Assembly (NCBI GenBank): GCA_036381015.1
Contig: DASVDR010000005.1
Location: 62,001 to 126,000, forward strand
Length of the DNA: 64,000 bases
Source: Gammaproteobacteria bacterium
Lineage (GTDB): Bacteria > Pseudomonadota > Gammaproteobacteria > Steroidobacterales > Rariloculaceae
Direction: 5' to 3'
The translations under genes and the position numbers were made by a program. The first letter of the stretch is position 1. Each line of letters starts with the position of its first letter. The notes below the pieces were generated by a model. That model saw only the letters and a list, made by a program, of their open reading frames with translations, searched no databases and was not told the origin of the DNA. Shown one piece after another: positions 53,866-62,306 of the stretch.

Positions 53866-54972
53866 GTGCCGTCTCGCGGCCTCACGGTCCGCGTCAATCG
53901 ACGGCCGGCCGAGCTCGACCTCGGCCGGCTGACCGACGGCACGCTCGTCGTCGTCGCCATCACGTACGGGCTGCTGCTCGTTCTGGCCGGCGGGCTCGGG
54001 CTGGTCGGGCTGATCGCCCGCATTTTCGTTCCGCTGTCGGTGTGCCGTTACGCCTACGAAGTGCTGAGCCACGTGGCGCGCGGCCGCAAGATGATTCCGG
54101 CGCCCGGCCTGGAGACGATGAATCCGGTCGGCAACTTCGGGCTCGTCCTTCACTTCATCTTCTTCGGCGGGCTCGCGGTGCTGTTCGCCACATCGCCGCT
54201 GCTCGGCTCGGGCCCCGGCGCCGCGCTCGTCTCCGCGGCGGGGCTCACGGCGGTCGCCGTCGCGTTCCCCGCGTCGGCGACCGTCATAGCGCTCACGGGC
54301 GACCTCGGCGAGGCGTTCGATCCCCGCAACGGCGCCGAGATCGTCCGCGCGATCGGCGTCCGCCGCTATGGGGCGATTCTCGCGATCGGAGCCGCGCTCG
54401 TATTCGTTCCATCGTGGCTCGCCGGGGCGGTCCTTCCCGCCGCGGCGGCCCGCGCGCTCACGGCGCCCGTGCAGATCTGGGCATGGCTCGCCGTGTTCGC
54501 GCTGATCGGGGCCGCGGTCCGCTCGCGACGCGACGTGATCGAGATTCCCGGCGAGGCGGAGCCCGAGGAGGAACGCTCGGAGCGCGACCGGCATCGCGCG
54601 TGGCAAACGTATCTCGACCGTGCGTACGCGTCGATTCGAAGCGGGCTCGTCGACGAGGGCTACCGCACGATCCGTCAGCTGCTCGACGAGGCCGGGATGA
54701 CGGACGAGGTGCACGAATGGGTCCTCGACCACATGCTCGCGTGGGAAGACCGCACGCACGGCTTCGCGTTCGCGAACCGCTGCATCGGGCGGCTGCTGGA
54801 AAGCGGCCGCGCGCCCGCGGCCGTCGAGCTCGCCGCGCGCTGCGCGAGCCTCGATCGGCGTTTCCGGCCGGACCCGGGCGTCGCGCGCGTGCTCGCGGAG
54901 CACGCACGCTCCGTGGGGCGGCACGCCCTCGCCGACGAGCTCGCCAAGGGCTTGCCCCAGGCGCCCGGATGA
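53866..54972 (+). CDS. hypothetical multi-pass membrane protein
   Basis: A 368-residue protein starting at GTG 53866, 8 bases after the aldolase. The N-terminal 210 residues have about five membrane helices, including an internal segment RKMIPAPGLETMNPVGNFGL between helices 1 and 2, reminiscent of DUF4013-type proteins. The C-terminal 140 residues are soluble, charged and helical (RHRAWQTYLDRAYASIR, GYRTIRQLLDEAGM), perhaps tetratricopeptide-like. The function is unknown. It converges with the di-haem cytochrome gene, with 4 bases between them. Confidence 0.75.
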   Translation: MPSRGLTVRVNRRPAELDLGRLTDGTLVVVAITYGLLLVLAGGLGLVGLIARIFVPLSVCRYAYEVLSHVARGRKMIPAPGLETMNPVGNFGLVLHFIFFGGLAVLFATSPLLGSGPGAALVSAAGLTAVAVAFPASATVIALTGDLGEAFDPRNGAEIVRAIGVRRYGAILAIGAALVFVPSWLAGAVLPAAAARALTAPVQIWAWLAVFALIGAAVRSRRDVIEIPGEAEPEEERSERDRHRAWQTYLDRAYASIRSGLVDEGYRTIRQLLDEAGMTDEVHEWVLDHMLAWEDRTHGFAFANRCIGRLLESGRAPAAVELAARCASLDRRFRPDPGVARVLAEHARSVGRHALADELAKGLPQAPG

Positions 54973-54976
54973 GCCG

Positions 54977-56416
54977 CTAGAGCGCGTACAGGTACCGCAC
55001 CAGGTCGCTCTTCTCCTCGTCGGTGAGCTCCAGCCCGAGCACGAGATTGAAGAATTCGACCGTGTCGTCGAGCGTCAGCAAGCGGCCGTCATGCAGGTAC
55101 GGCGGGCTGTCCTTGATGCCCCGCAGCGGGAACGTCTTCGTCGGGCCGCCGTCCGTCATCTTGCGGCCGTTGACGATCTCGTCCTCGTCGTAGAACCGCT
55201 CGGCCCGCAGGTCGTGCATGAAGTTGTCGCTGAAGATCGGCGGCGGGTGGCACTCCGCGCAGCGCCCCCGGCCGAAGAAGACCTGCTCGCCGCGCAGCTC
55301 CTCCTCGGTCGCCAGCTCCGGATCGAGGCGTCCGAAAGGATCGAGCTTCGGCGCCGGCGGAAAATCGAGGATCTCCTGAAACTCGGCCATCGCGTGGACC
55401 TCGCTGCCGCGCTCGAGGAAATTCACCCCCTTCTTTTGCGCGATCACGATGTCGCCGTCGAAGTATGCGGCGCGCTGCTCGAATTCCGTGAAGTCCTCGA
55501 CCGTGCGCAGCGCGCGTTGCGAGCCGAGCAGGCGCTGCTGGCTGACGCCGCGCAGCGTCGGCGTATCGATTCGCCGTCGAACCTCCTGCGGGCGGATGTC
55601 GCCGACCAGATGTGTCGCGCCGTTCGTGTGGCCGTTCGCGTGACAGTCGAAGCAGGCGACGCCGAGGTGCGGCTCCTCGCTGCGACGATCGTTCGTCATG
55701 TTGAACTGCTGCTGCGGGAACGGGGTCACGAGGAGGCGCAGCCCTTCGAGCTGCTTCGGATTCAGGATGCCGTTGAAGAGATCGTAGAAGTTCTTGTTGG
55801 TGACGAGCTGCCCTTGAGAGACGTCGCCGAGCTCCGGACGCGTGGTCAGGTAGATCGCAGGCGGGAACTCGGGCAAGAAGTGCTCGGGCAAGTCGAAGTC
55901 CACGTCGAAGCGGCTCAAGTCGCGCTGCTCCTGACGCATTACCTCGTCGATGTGGGGCTGCGGGAACACCATCCCGCCTTCCTCATGAAACGGATGCGGC
56001 AGCGGCTTGAACCCGTCGGGAAAGAGATGCTGCTCCGCGATCGCCGACGGCGGCATCGATGCGAGCTGCTGCCAGGTCACGCCGTCGGGCAGGCGCACGC
56101 GGACGCCGCCTTGTACGGGTTTGCCGCGCGACATCGTCACGCCTTCGACCGGACGGTCGGAGAGATCGTAGCGCGCCTCGAGCAGCATGCGTTGGCGCTC
56201 CATGACTTCCGCCTTGCCGGCGCTCAGCTCCCGGTAAACCTCATCGAACGGCCTTTCGTTCGCCACCGGCATGTAGCTCGTGACACCGCGCGATGGCGCC
56301 GCTTCGGGCGGATCACCCTCGCGCGGGGGTTGCGCTTTGGAGATCTCGAGCACGGCCGCGGCGACCGCGAGCGCCGCGGCGCCGAGCGGCAATAGCTTCT
56401 GCACTGGATGGGCCAT
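54977..56416 (-). CDS. di-haem cytochrome c, MauG/CcpA peroxidase-like
   Basis: A 479-residue exported protein with ATG 56416 and GGAGGA 8 bases upstream. An N-terminal hydrophobic segment serves as signal or anchor. Two haem sites are seen: CFDCH (Cys255, Cys258, His259) and CAECH (Cys386, Cys389, His390). The spacing of about 130 residues and the end segments FPLRGIKDSPPYLHDGRLLT and YLYAL fit the cytochrome c peroxidase/MauG superfamily. It is somewhat longer at the N terminus than usual peroxidases. Probable role is periplasmic electron transfer or peroxide reduction. Confidence 0.85.
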   Translation of the reverse strand: MAHPVQKLLPLGAAALAVAAAVLEISKAQPPREGDPPEAAPSRGVTSYMPVANERPFDEVYRELSAGKAEVMERQRMLLEARYDLSDRPVEGVTMSRGKPVQGGVRVRLPDGVTWQQLASMPPSAIAEQHLFPDGFKPLPHPFHEEGGMVFPQPHIDEVMRQEQRDLSRFDVDFDLPEHFLPEFPPAIYLTTRPELGDVSQGQLVTNKNFYDLFNGILNPKQLEGLRLLVTPFPQQQFNMTNDRRSEEPHLGVACFDCHANGHTNGATHLVGDIRPQEVRRRIDTPTLRGVSQQRLLGSQRALRTVEDFTEFEQRAAYFDGDIVIAQKKGVNFLERGSEVHAMAEFQEILDFPPAPKLDPFGRLDPELATEEELRGEQVFFGRGRCAECHPPPIFSDNFMHDLRAERFYDEDEIVNGRKMTDGGPTKTFPLRGIKDSPPYLHDGRLLTLDDTVEFFNLVLGLELTDEEKSDLVRYLYAL

Positions 56417-56662
56417 CGGGCTGTCCTCCTGCTCCACGTGAGTAAACGCACACGGGTCGGGTCCGGCAGGAAAGAGCGCCGGACTTGAGCCGGAGCCGAT
56501 GTGATTCGACGACTACCTCCCTCCCCGTAGTGACCTGAGCCGAGCGCTGCAGAGATCGTGCCAGTGCGGAGCCGGGCGGCCGGCCCGAGCGGCGATGCCT
56601 TTTCCGCTTGGCGTTCGCGCAGTTGGCACGCCGATTGCTTCCGCGCCTCCCGAGGAGAGGCG

Positions 56663-57619
56663 ATGGCACGAGCGCGCACAGCCCACGGCAGGTTGGCGGA
56701 GCATCCGAGGGAGTTTCCGCGCCCCGCATGGGGCGACATCTTCCATCGGGTAAGGAAGAACATCGCCAAGGACAACCTTTCTTTGGTCGCGGCCGGGGCG
56801 GCTTTCTACGGGCTCCTTTCGGTCTTCCCCGCGCTCGCGGCGCTGGTCGCGATATACGGTCTGTTCACCGATCCCGCCGCGGTCGCGCAGCAGATGGAAA
56901 GTCTGGCCGAGATCGTGCCGGAGCAGGCCCGCACGGTAATCGAGGGGCAGCTTCAGCGCGTCGCGTCCTCCGGCAGCACGGCGTTGGGCATCGGCGCCGT
57001 CGTTTCGCTGCTGCTCGCGCTCTGGAGCGCGTCGAAAGGCGTCAAATCGATGATGACGGCGCTCAACATCGTCTATGACGAGGAGGAGAAGCGCGGATTC
57101 CTCAAGCTGAACGCCGTCGCGCTGCTGCTCACGCTGGTCACGCTGGCCTTCGTCCTGATCGCGCTGATTGCGATCGCCGTGGTCCCGGCCGTGATCGGCC
57201 TGCTCGGGCTTCCGTTGATCGCGGAGATCCTGGCCCGCTGGTTGCGCTGGCCGTTGCTCGCAGCCGCCGCCGTGGGCATCCTCGCCGTCCTATACCGGTA
57301 CGCGCCGTCTCGCGAGCACGCCGAATGGCGGTGGGTCGTCTGGGGTGCGACGGTGGCCGCGCTCCTGTGGCTCGTCGGCTCCGGGCTCTTCTCGCTGTAC
57401 GTGTCGAACTTCGGCAGCTACAACGAGACGTTCGGGTCGGTCGCCGCGATCGTCGTACTGATGATGTGGTTCTACTTCTCCGCGTACTTCGTCTTGCTCG
57501 GCGGCGAGCTGAACGCCGAGATGGAGCACCAGACGGAGCGCGACACGACCACGGGACCCGACGAGCCGCCGGGCAGCCGCGGCGCCTATGTCGCCGACAC
57601 GCTCGGCGATCCGCGCTAG
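56663..57619 (+). CDS. YihY/BrkB family inner-membrane protein
   Basis: A 318-residue membrane protein with six predicted helices. LSLVAAGAAFYGLLSVFPAL, KGVKSMMTALNIVYDEEEKR and the final FGSVAAIVVLMMWFYFSAYF with LLGGELNAEM are signatures of the YihY (formerly ribonuclease BN) family. The role is not settled; envelope or transport functions are proposed. ATG 56663 has AGGAGAGG upstream. It converges with DUF6152 copy 3, 12 bases away. Confidence 0.93.
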   Translation: MARARTAHGRLAEHPREFPRPAWGDIFHRVRKNIAKDNLSLVAAGAAFYGLLSVFPALAALVAIYGLFTDPAAVAQQMESLAEIVPEQARTVIEGQLQRVASSGSTALGIGAVVSLLLALWSASKGVKSMMTALNIVYDEEEKRGFLKLNAVALLLTLVTLAFVLIALIAIAVVPAVIGLLGLPLIAEILARWLRWPLLAAAAVGILAVLYRYAPSREHAEWRWVVWGATVAALLWLVGSGLFSLYVSNFGSYNETFGSVAAIVVLMMWFYFSAYFVLLGGELNAEMEHQTERDTTTGPDEPPGSRGAYVADTLGDPR

Positions 57620-57631
57620 AACTCAGCCGAG

Positions 57632-58066
57632 CTAGGGTCGGTGCCCGCGAGGACGAACGTCTCGTCGTGCGCTGACCCTGGGTCGGCTGCCGACCTGTTC
57701 GTAGCGGAAGCCGTCGGCGGGGCGTTCGAGGCTGCGCAAGTAGAGCCGGTATTGCTCGATTCGGCTTGCGCTCCCGGTTGCGACGACGTATTCGCCCGCC
57801 TTCAGCGTGTCGGAGGTCACGCCGATGCGAGCAAGCTCGCTGCGATTGTCCATCTCCAGCCGCCAGGATTGCGTACCCCCGCGCGAGGCGACGTCGACAA
57901 CGAGGATCGGGTGCGGGTTGACGAATCTGAACTCGTGGACACGCCCTTCGATCGTAACCGTCCGCGCACTGTCGTACACGCTCGCAATCGAGTGATGGGC
58001 GAAGCTTGGCGTTGCAGCAAATGCCGCGACAGCGACGACGGCCAGGATCGGCACCGGACGACGCAT
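57632..58066 (-). CDS. secreted DUF6152 family protein (copy 3)
   Basis: A 144-residue exported protein. The signal peptide ends TPSFA, directly before HHSIASVYD, again giving a His-His mature N terminus. EGRVHEFRFVNPHPILVVD matches the family core; later motifs are weaker than in copies 1 and 2, and the basic C-terminal tail (RPRVSARRD) is unique. ATG 58066 has only a weak GGAG 11 bases upstream. It is on the minus strand, divergent from partner 4, unlike the other copies. Confidence 0.8.
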   Translation of the reverse strand: MRRPVPILAVVAVAAFAATPSFAHHSIASVYDSARTVTIEGRVHEFRFVNPHPILVVDVASRGGTQSWRLEMDNRSELARIGVTSDTLKAGEYVVATGSASRIEQYRLYLRSLERPADGFRYEQVGSRPRVSARRDVRPRGHRP

Positions 58067-58387
58067 TGAAGAGGTGCTCCGCTGGACGATCAAATCGTAG
58101 CACCCGGCGACCCCGAACCGAAATTCATCCCGATCTCGCGAAGCTGCATTGATTCCCGAGGCGGCGCGCAGCGGCTTCTCAAACCTCGCGAGATGGCTCG
58201 ATACGGAGCGCATCGAAAGATGCCCATCGGCAGGGTTGCCGCGTCCAGATTGAGCCGACCGTGCTCGCGAAATGCGACGACGGGCGCGGCCGGCACGAGC
58301 GAGATGCGCCGGAACCGGGTAGGATAGCGGTGACGCGCCGTGCATAATCGCGCACGTCCGCAGAAGAAGCTCGAAGGGGGGTATCGA
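58067..58387. promoter_or_regulatory. divergent intergenic region between DUF6152 copy 3 and partner 4
   Basis: This 321-base stretch holds no convincing gene and must contain the promoters of both divergent secreted-protein genes. A CATAAT hexamer lies near 58344, about 40 bases before the plus-strand ATG, and could be a -10 element; no good -35 is evident. A clear Shine-Dalgarno (GAAGGGGGG) ends just before the plus-strand start. Confidence 0.35.
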
Positions 58388-59149
58388 ATGCCGAGTTTTC
58401 GCCCGACGGGGCGAGGAGCCCTGCTGGCCGGGGCTGCTGCCGCTTCCTGGCTCGCCGCGTCGATCGCCGCCGCTCAATCCCCCCCGGCGCATCCCGATTT
58501 CTCGGGGATCTGGTTTCCTTCCTTCGGAAGGGACGTTCCGGACCCGCTCCCGTTCACCGAGGCCGCGCTGCAACTGAAGGCGCAGTACGAGGCTGCGTTC
58601 ACGGTCGACGACGATCCCGGCCGCTACTGCATCTGGCCCGGCATGCCGCGCGCGCCGTGGGGTGCTCCGTTCCCGATCGAGATCATTCACAGACCACAGG
58701 ACGTGACCATGTATTGGGAAGGGTACGGGATGTACCGCAAGATCTACATGGAAGGGCATGCGCCGCCGGTCCCGCCGTTGCCTTCTGCGATGGGGTACTC
58801 GGTCGCGCATTGGGAAGACGACACGCTGGTCGTCGACACGACGAACCTGAAGCCCTATCCGTACATGACGCGCCTCGCAACGACGTCGGACGCGCACGTC
58901 GTGGAGCGGCTCACGATGGTCGAGCGCGAGGCCGACGGCGAGCGGCGCAAGTACCTCGTCGACGACATCGTGCTCACCGATCCGAAGATGTATACCGAGC
59001 CGGTGCGAATCCGCGCGGAAGCCGTGCTGCGCCCGGACCTGCAGATGCTCGAGTACACGTGCACCGATGTGCTGTGGGACGAGTACCTTCAGGAGCGCGG
59101 GCTGACGCTTCCCGACGTCGACGCGCTGCCCGCCTCGGCGGAGGATTGA
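58388..59149 (+). CDS. secreted protein of the DxxGxW / GHWEGD family (partner 4)
   Basis: A 253-residue exported protein. ATG 58388 has GAAGGGGGG 6 bases upstream. The signal peptide ends near IAAAQ. Family points are PAHPDFSGIWFPS, RYCIWPGMPRAPWG, then SVAHWEDDTLVVDTTNLKP (the GHWEGD counterpart) and AHVVERLTMV. Function is unknown. It is followed 4 bases later by DUF6152 copy 4, so the pair is translated together. Confidence 0.82.
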   Translation: MPSFRPTGRGALLAGAAAASWLAASIAAAQSPPAHPDFSGIWFPSFGRDVPDPLPFTEAALQLKAQYEAAFTVDDDPGRYCIWPGMPRAPWGAPFPIEIIHRPQDVTMYWEGYGMYRKIYMEGHAPPVPPLPSAMGYSVAHWEDDTLVVDTTNLKPYPYMTRLATTSDAHVVERLTMVEREADGERRKYLVDDIVLTDPKMYTEPVRIRAEAVLRPDLQMLEYTCTDVLWDEYLQERGLTLPDVDALPASAED

Positions 59150-59153
59150 TCCG

Positions 59154-59543
59154 ATGAGCAGACGTTTGACGCTGTGCATCTCGGCGCTGCTTCTGGCCGC
59201 TCCGGCCATGGTCGCCGCACATCACTCGTTCGCGGTCTACGACATGGAGAAGGACGTCGTGTTCGAGGGCGTCGTCGAGACGCTGAAGCTCCGCAACCCG
59301 CACATGTCGATGACGCTCGCGACGGAGCAGAACGGTGAGCGGCGCATCGTGAACTTCGTCGAAGGCGCGCCGGCGAACATGCTCGTGCGCATGGGCGTCG
59401 ACCCGGCCTCGATCAAGCCCGGCGCGAAGATCAAGGCGATCGGCTCGCCGCGGAAGGACGATCCCGAGGCGTTTTTCCTGAAGACGATCATTCTCGAGGA
59501 CGGCACGCGCTACGACACTCTCGGCGGCGGCGCGGAACGCTGA
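59154..59543 (+). CDS. secreted DUF6152 family protein (copy 4)
   Basis: A 129-residue exported protein. The signal peptide ends AMVAA before HHSFAVYDMEKDV, so the fourth copy also would start with His-His. The core EGVVETLKLRNPHMSMTLA and VEGAPANMLVRMGVDP match the family, and it ends soon after LEDGTRYDTLGGG. It begins 4 bases after partner 4 and precedes a PQQ dehydrogenase by 42 bases, so these three may act together. Confidence 0.85.
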   Translation: MSRRLTLCISALLLAAPAMVAAHHSFAVYDMEKDVVFEGVVETLKLRNPHMSMTLATEQNGERRIVNFVEGAPANMLVRMGVDPASIKPGAKIKAIGSPRKDDPEAFFLKTIILEDGTRYDTLGGGAER

Positions 59544-59547
59544 AATC

Positions 59548-59565
59548 GTGTCTGACACCTTTTTT
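59548..59565 (+). repeat. GTGTCTGACAC palindrome with T-run
   Basis: An 11-base palindrome (GTGTC-T-GACAC) is followed directly by a run of six T. A one-base centre is too tight for a normal terminator hairpin, so it is either a protein-binding site, a weak terminator after the DUF6152 gene, or a REP-like repeat unit. It sits between the DUF6152 and PQQ dehydrogenase genes. Confidence 0.45.
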
Positions 59566-59585
59566 CGGGGTTGGGGGGAAGGATG

Positions 59586-61307
59586 ATGAAGCGTGGCTGG
59601 TGGAGCGTCGGGTTGCTGGCTTGCTGGACTTCCGGTTTCGCCGACGTGGGGCACGAGCTTCCGCCCGTCACGGACGAGATGCTGCAAGACCCGGACCCGG
59701 CCGACTGGCTGATGTGGCGGCGCACGCTCGACAGCTGGGGCTACAGCCCGCTCGACGAGATCGACAAGCAGAACGTGGACCGCCTCGAGCTCGCTTGGAC
59801 GCAGCCGATGGGGCCCGGCAACCAAGAAGCCACGCCGCTCGTCTACGACGGCGTGATGATCGTCCCGAACAGCAGCGACTACATCCAGGCGTTCGATGCG
59901 CGCACCGGCGAGGTGCTCTGGGAGTACCGCCGCGAGTTCCCGGAAGGCTTCCGGGGCGGTACCAACCGTAACGTTGCGATCTGGGGCGACACGATCATCG
60001 ACGCGAGCTCCGACAACCGCATTTACGCGCTCGACGTCGAGACCGGCAAGCTGATGTGGGAGACGCCGGTTCACGAGAAGACCGTGCGGGCGCGAGCGAC
60101 CTCGGGGCCGATCATCGCCGACGGCAAGGTGATCACCGGCCGGCAATGCCAGCCGGACGCGGGTTACGAGGGCTGCGTGATCACCGCGCACGACGCGCGC
60201 ACCGGCAAGGAGCTGTGGCGCACGCACACGATCCCGCGGCCCGGCGAGCCCGGCGACGAGACCTGGGGCGACGTCCCGCTCGAGCAGCGCTGGCACGTCG
60301 GCACGTGGATGGTGCCGAGCTACGATCCGGAGCTCGAGCTGATCTACATCGGGACGTCCGTGACGATCCCGGCGCCGAAATTCATCCTCGGCGGCAACGA
60401 CAAGCAGCACCTCTATCACAACTCGACGCTCGCGCTCGATCCGGATACCGGCGAGATCGTCTGGTACTACCAGCATCTGATCGATCACTGGGATCTCGAC
60501 CATCCGTTCGAGCGGCTGCTCGTCGATACGGCCGTCGCACCCGACCCGTCCGAGGTGCCGTGGATCAATCCCGCGCTCGAGCCGGGCGAGCGCCGCAAGG
60601 TCATCACCGGCATTCCGGGCAAGACCGGCATCGTCTACACCCTCGACCGCGAGACCGGCGAGTTCCTGTGGGCGAGGCCGACGGTCCTGCAGAACGTCGT
60701 CGAGCGGATCGACGGCGCGACCGGCCGGGCGACCGTGAACCCGGACATGCTCTTCACCGCGGTCGACCAGACACTGACCGTCTGCCCAGGGACCAACGGC
60801 GGCAAGAACTGGCCTGCGGGCGCCTATAGTCCCCGTACCGGCGCGATGTATTACCCGCTCCAGAACTTGTGCATGAGGGCCACGACCCGCACGGACCAGC
60901 GCGATCCGTCGTTGGTCTACGGCTTCCGCAGCGAGCAAATCATCGCGCCGGGCACGGATCAGGTCGGTTCCGTCTGGGCGATCTCGGCCGAAACCGGCGC
61001 GACGCTATGGAAGCACGAGCAGCGCACCGGCGTGATGTCGCTGGTCGCGACGGGCGGCGGACTCGTCTTCGGCGGCGACGTCGCGGGCGGGTTCCGCGCG
61101 TTCGACGACGAGACCGGTGAAGTGCTGTGGGAGACGAGCGTCGGCGGGCCCGTCAGCGGATATCCGATCACCTTTGCCGTCGACGGCAAGCAATACGTGG
61201 CGGTCACGACGGGGCCCTCGCTCGCGGCGATGACGTCGCGGCGGTTGACGCCGGAGCTGCCGCCGGACGACAGCCGACCCGCGGTCTTCGTCTTCGCGTT
61301 GCCCTAG
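59586..61307 (+). CDS. PQQ-dependent quinoprotein dehydrogenase (methanol/ethanol family)
   Basis: A 573-residue exported eight-bladed beta-propeller. ATG 59586 (or the ATG one codon before) has GGGGGGAAGG upstream, and a short signal peptide follows. Tryptophan-docking motifs recur, for example AFDARTGEVLWEY, ALDVETGKLMWET, AHDARTGKELWRT and AISAETGATLWKH. The catalytic Asp is Asp303 in DHWDLDHP. Asp305, two residues later, is the extra acidic residue typical of lanthanide-binding members. The vicinal Cys pair of methanol dehydrogenase is not seen; two spaced Cys (RQC and EGC) lie instead near the PQQ site. It oxidises an alcohol or similar substrate in the periplasm. Confidence 0.88.
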   Translation: MKRGWWSVGLLACWTSGFADVGHELPPVTDEMLQDPDPADWLMWRRTLDSWGYSPLDEIDKQNVDRLELAWTQPMGPGNQEATPLVYDGVMIVPNSSDYIQAFDARTGEVLWEYRREFPEGFRGGTNRNVAIWGDTIIDASSDNRIYALDVETGKLMWETPVHEKTVRARATSGPIIADGKVITGRQCQPDAGYEGCVITAHDARTGKELWRTHTIPRPGEPGDETWGDVPLEQRWHVGTWMVPSYDPELELIYIGTSVTIPAPKFILGGNDKQHLYHNSTLALDPDTGEIVWYYQHLIDHWDLDHPFERLLVDTAVAPDPSEVPWINPALEPGERRKVITGIPGKTGIVYTLDRETGEFLWARPTVLQNVVERIDGATGRATVNPDMLFTAVDQTLTVCPGTNGGKNWPAGAYSPRTGAMYYPLQNLCMRATTRTDQRDPSLVYGFRSEQIIAPGTDQVGSVWAISAETGATLWKHEQRTGVMSLVATGGGLVFGGDVAGGFRAFDDETGEVLWETSVGGPVSGYPITFAVDGKQYVAVTTGPSLAAMTSRRLTPELPPDDSRPAVFVFALP

Positions 61308-61622
61308 GCGCGGGCACCGTGCCGGTCGGACCTGCCGCTTCCTCGGTGGGCTGCGCTTTCTACCGTTCGGCACGGGGCTACGCGGCACCTTTGGCCGCTC
61401 GACGCGGGCGCCCGAATCGCCGCTGTCGCGGCGCTGCTCGCAGCTCGACCGGGTGGTGCGGGCGGCGCGGGCGTGGCAGGTTCCCGGCCGCAATTCTTGG
61501 CGGAATGCGCTATTCCATGGCGCCACGGCGCACGCGTCAGGATTGTCGGGCCAGGCCGCACCGCACCCGGGGCCGCTTTCGAGGCGCACGTGCGCTTGGC
61601 ATGAAAGGTGCTTCGGCCACCG

Positions 61623-61724
61623 GGGCGCCTCGCCGCACGGCTCGTGAAAACTCCCCAAAACGCTGTTTCCGATCCTCCCCGGAATCTCCCCGAAACAGCG
61701 TTGCGGCGAGGCGCCCGCCTCGCC
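61623..61724. repeat. composite long inverted repeat in the gap before padR
   Basis: The 477-base gap 61308-61784 holds no convincing gene. Inside it the right arm 61692-61716 (25 bases) pairs with two blocks on the left: 61659-61669 (11 bases, perfect) and 61623-61636 (14 bases, perfect), separated by a 22-base insertion. The central loop is also 22 bases. The right arm can alternatively fold with 61717-61724 (GGCGAGGC/GCCTCGCC). It lies between the convergent PQQ dehydrogenase and padR genes. A MITE-like repeat or a bidirectional terminator is possible. Confidence 0.6.
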
Positions 61725-61784
61725 GGGATGCTATGGGATTCTTAAGTCGGACGCTTCGTGCCGGACGGCCCGCCGCTACGGCCG

Positions 61785-62099
61785 CTACGCTCGGCCGGGC
61801 TCGCCGAGCGCCGCCTCGATGCCTCCCGAGACGCGCTCCCATTCCTCCGTTAGATGCTCGAGGCGTTTGCGGCCTCGCGCCGTGAGCGCGTAGTAGACGC
61901 GGGAACGGCCGTTGACCACCTTGCGCCGAGCCTTCAAAGCGCCGCGCTCCTCGAGGCTGTAAAGCGCCGGGTAGACGACGCCCTCGCCGAGCGAGATCGC
62001 GTAGCCGGTGGCCGCGCGGATGGACTTGACGAGCTCATAACCGTACATCTCTCGCCTTACCAGCAAGCGCAACACCAAGAGCTCCGGAACGCCGCTCAT
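61785..62099 (-). CDS. PadR-family transcriptional regulator
   Basis: A 104-residue DNA-binding protein. VPELLVLRLLVRREMYGYEL is the start of the PadR winged helix, SLGEGVVYPALYSLEERGAL the recognition region, and NGRSRVYYALTARGRKRLEHL the wing and final helix. It probably represses a nearby or distant operon in response to a small molecule. The ATG at 62099 has no good ribosome site; an in-frame GTG at 62123 is possible. The 207 bases upstream, shared with the divergent aldo/keto-reductase gene, should contain its operator. Confidence 0.88.
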   Translation of the reverse strand: MSGVPELLVLRLLVRREMYGYELVKSIRAATGYAISLGEGVVYPALYSLEERGALKARRKVVNGRSRVYYALTARGRKRLEHLTEEWERVSGGIEAALGEPGRA

Positions 62100-62306
62100 G
62101 AACGGAGGATTCGTTTGGCCCACGTCGATTTGCCCCGATGCCTTGAACGACCTAATGCTAGCCCCCTCGAACGAGGCGCGCAATACGAGATCCCGCAGTG
62201 CGAACGACGCGATGCCGGCTTCGCTTCCGTATCGGTAACGAGACGAATCAGCGGCTTCGTTTTCGGTAGAATTCGAGCGGGAGCCGTCATGACGGAGTGA
62301 TTCAGC

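Noticed and set aside
61304-61561. An 85-codon open frame on the minus strand in the gap after the PQQ dehydrogenase
   Set aside because: It overlaps the end of the dehydrogenase, is Ala/Pro/Arg-rich and has no ribosome site or recognisable domain.
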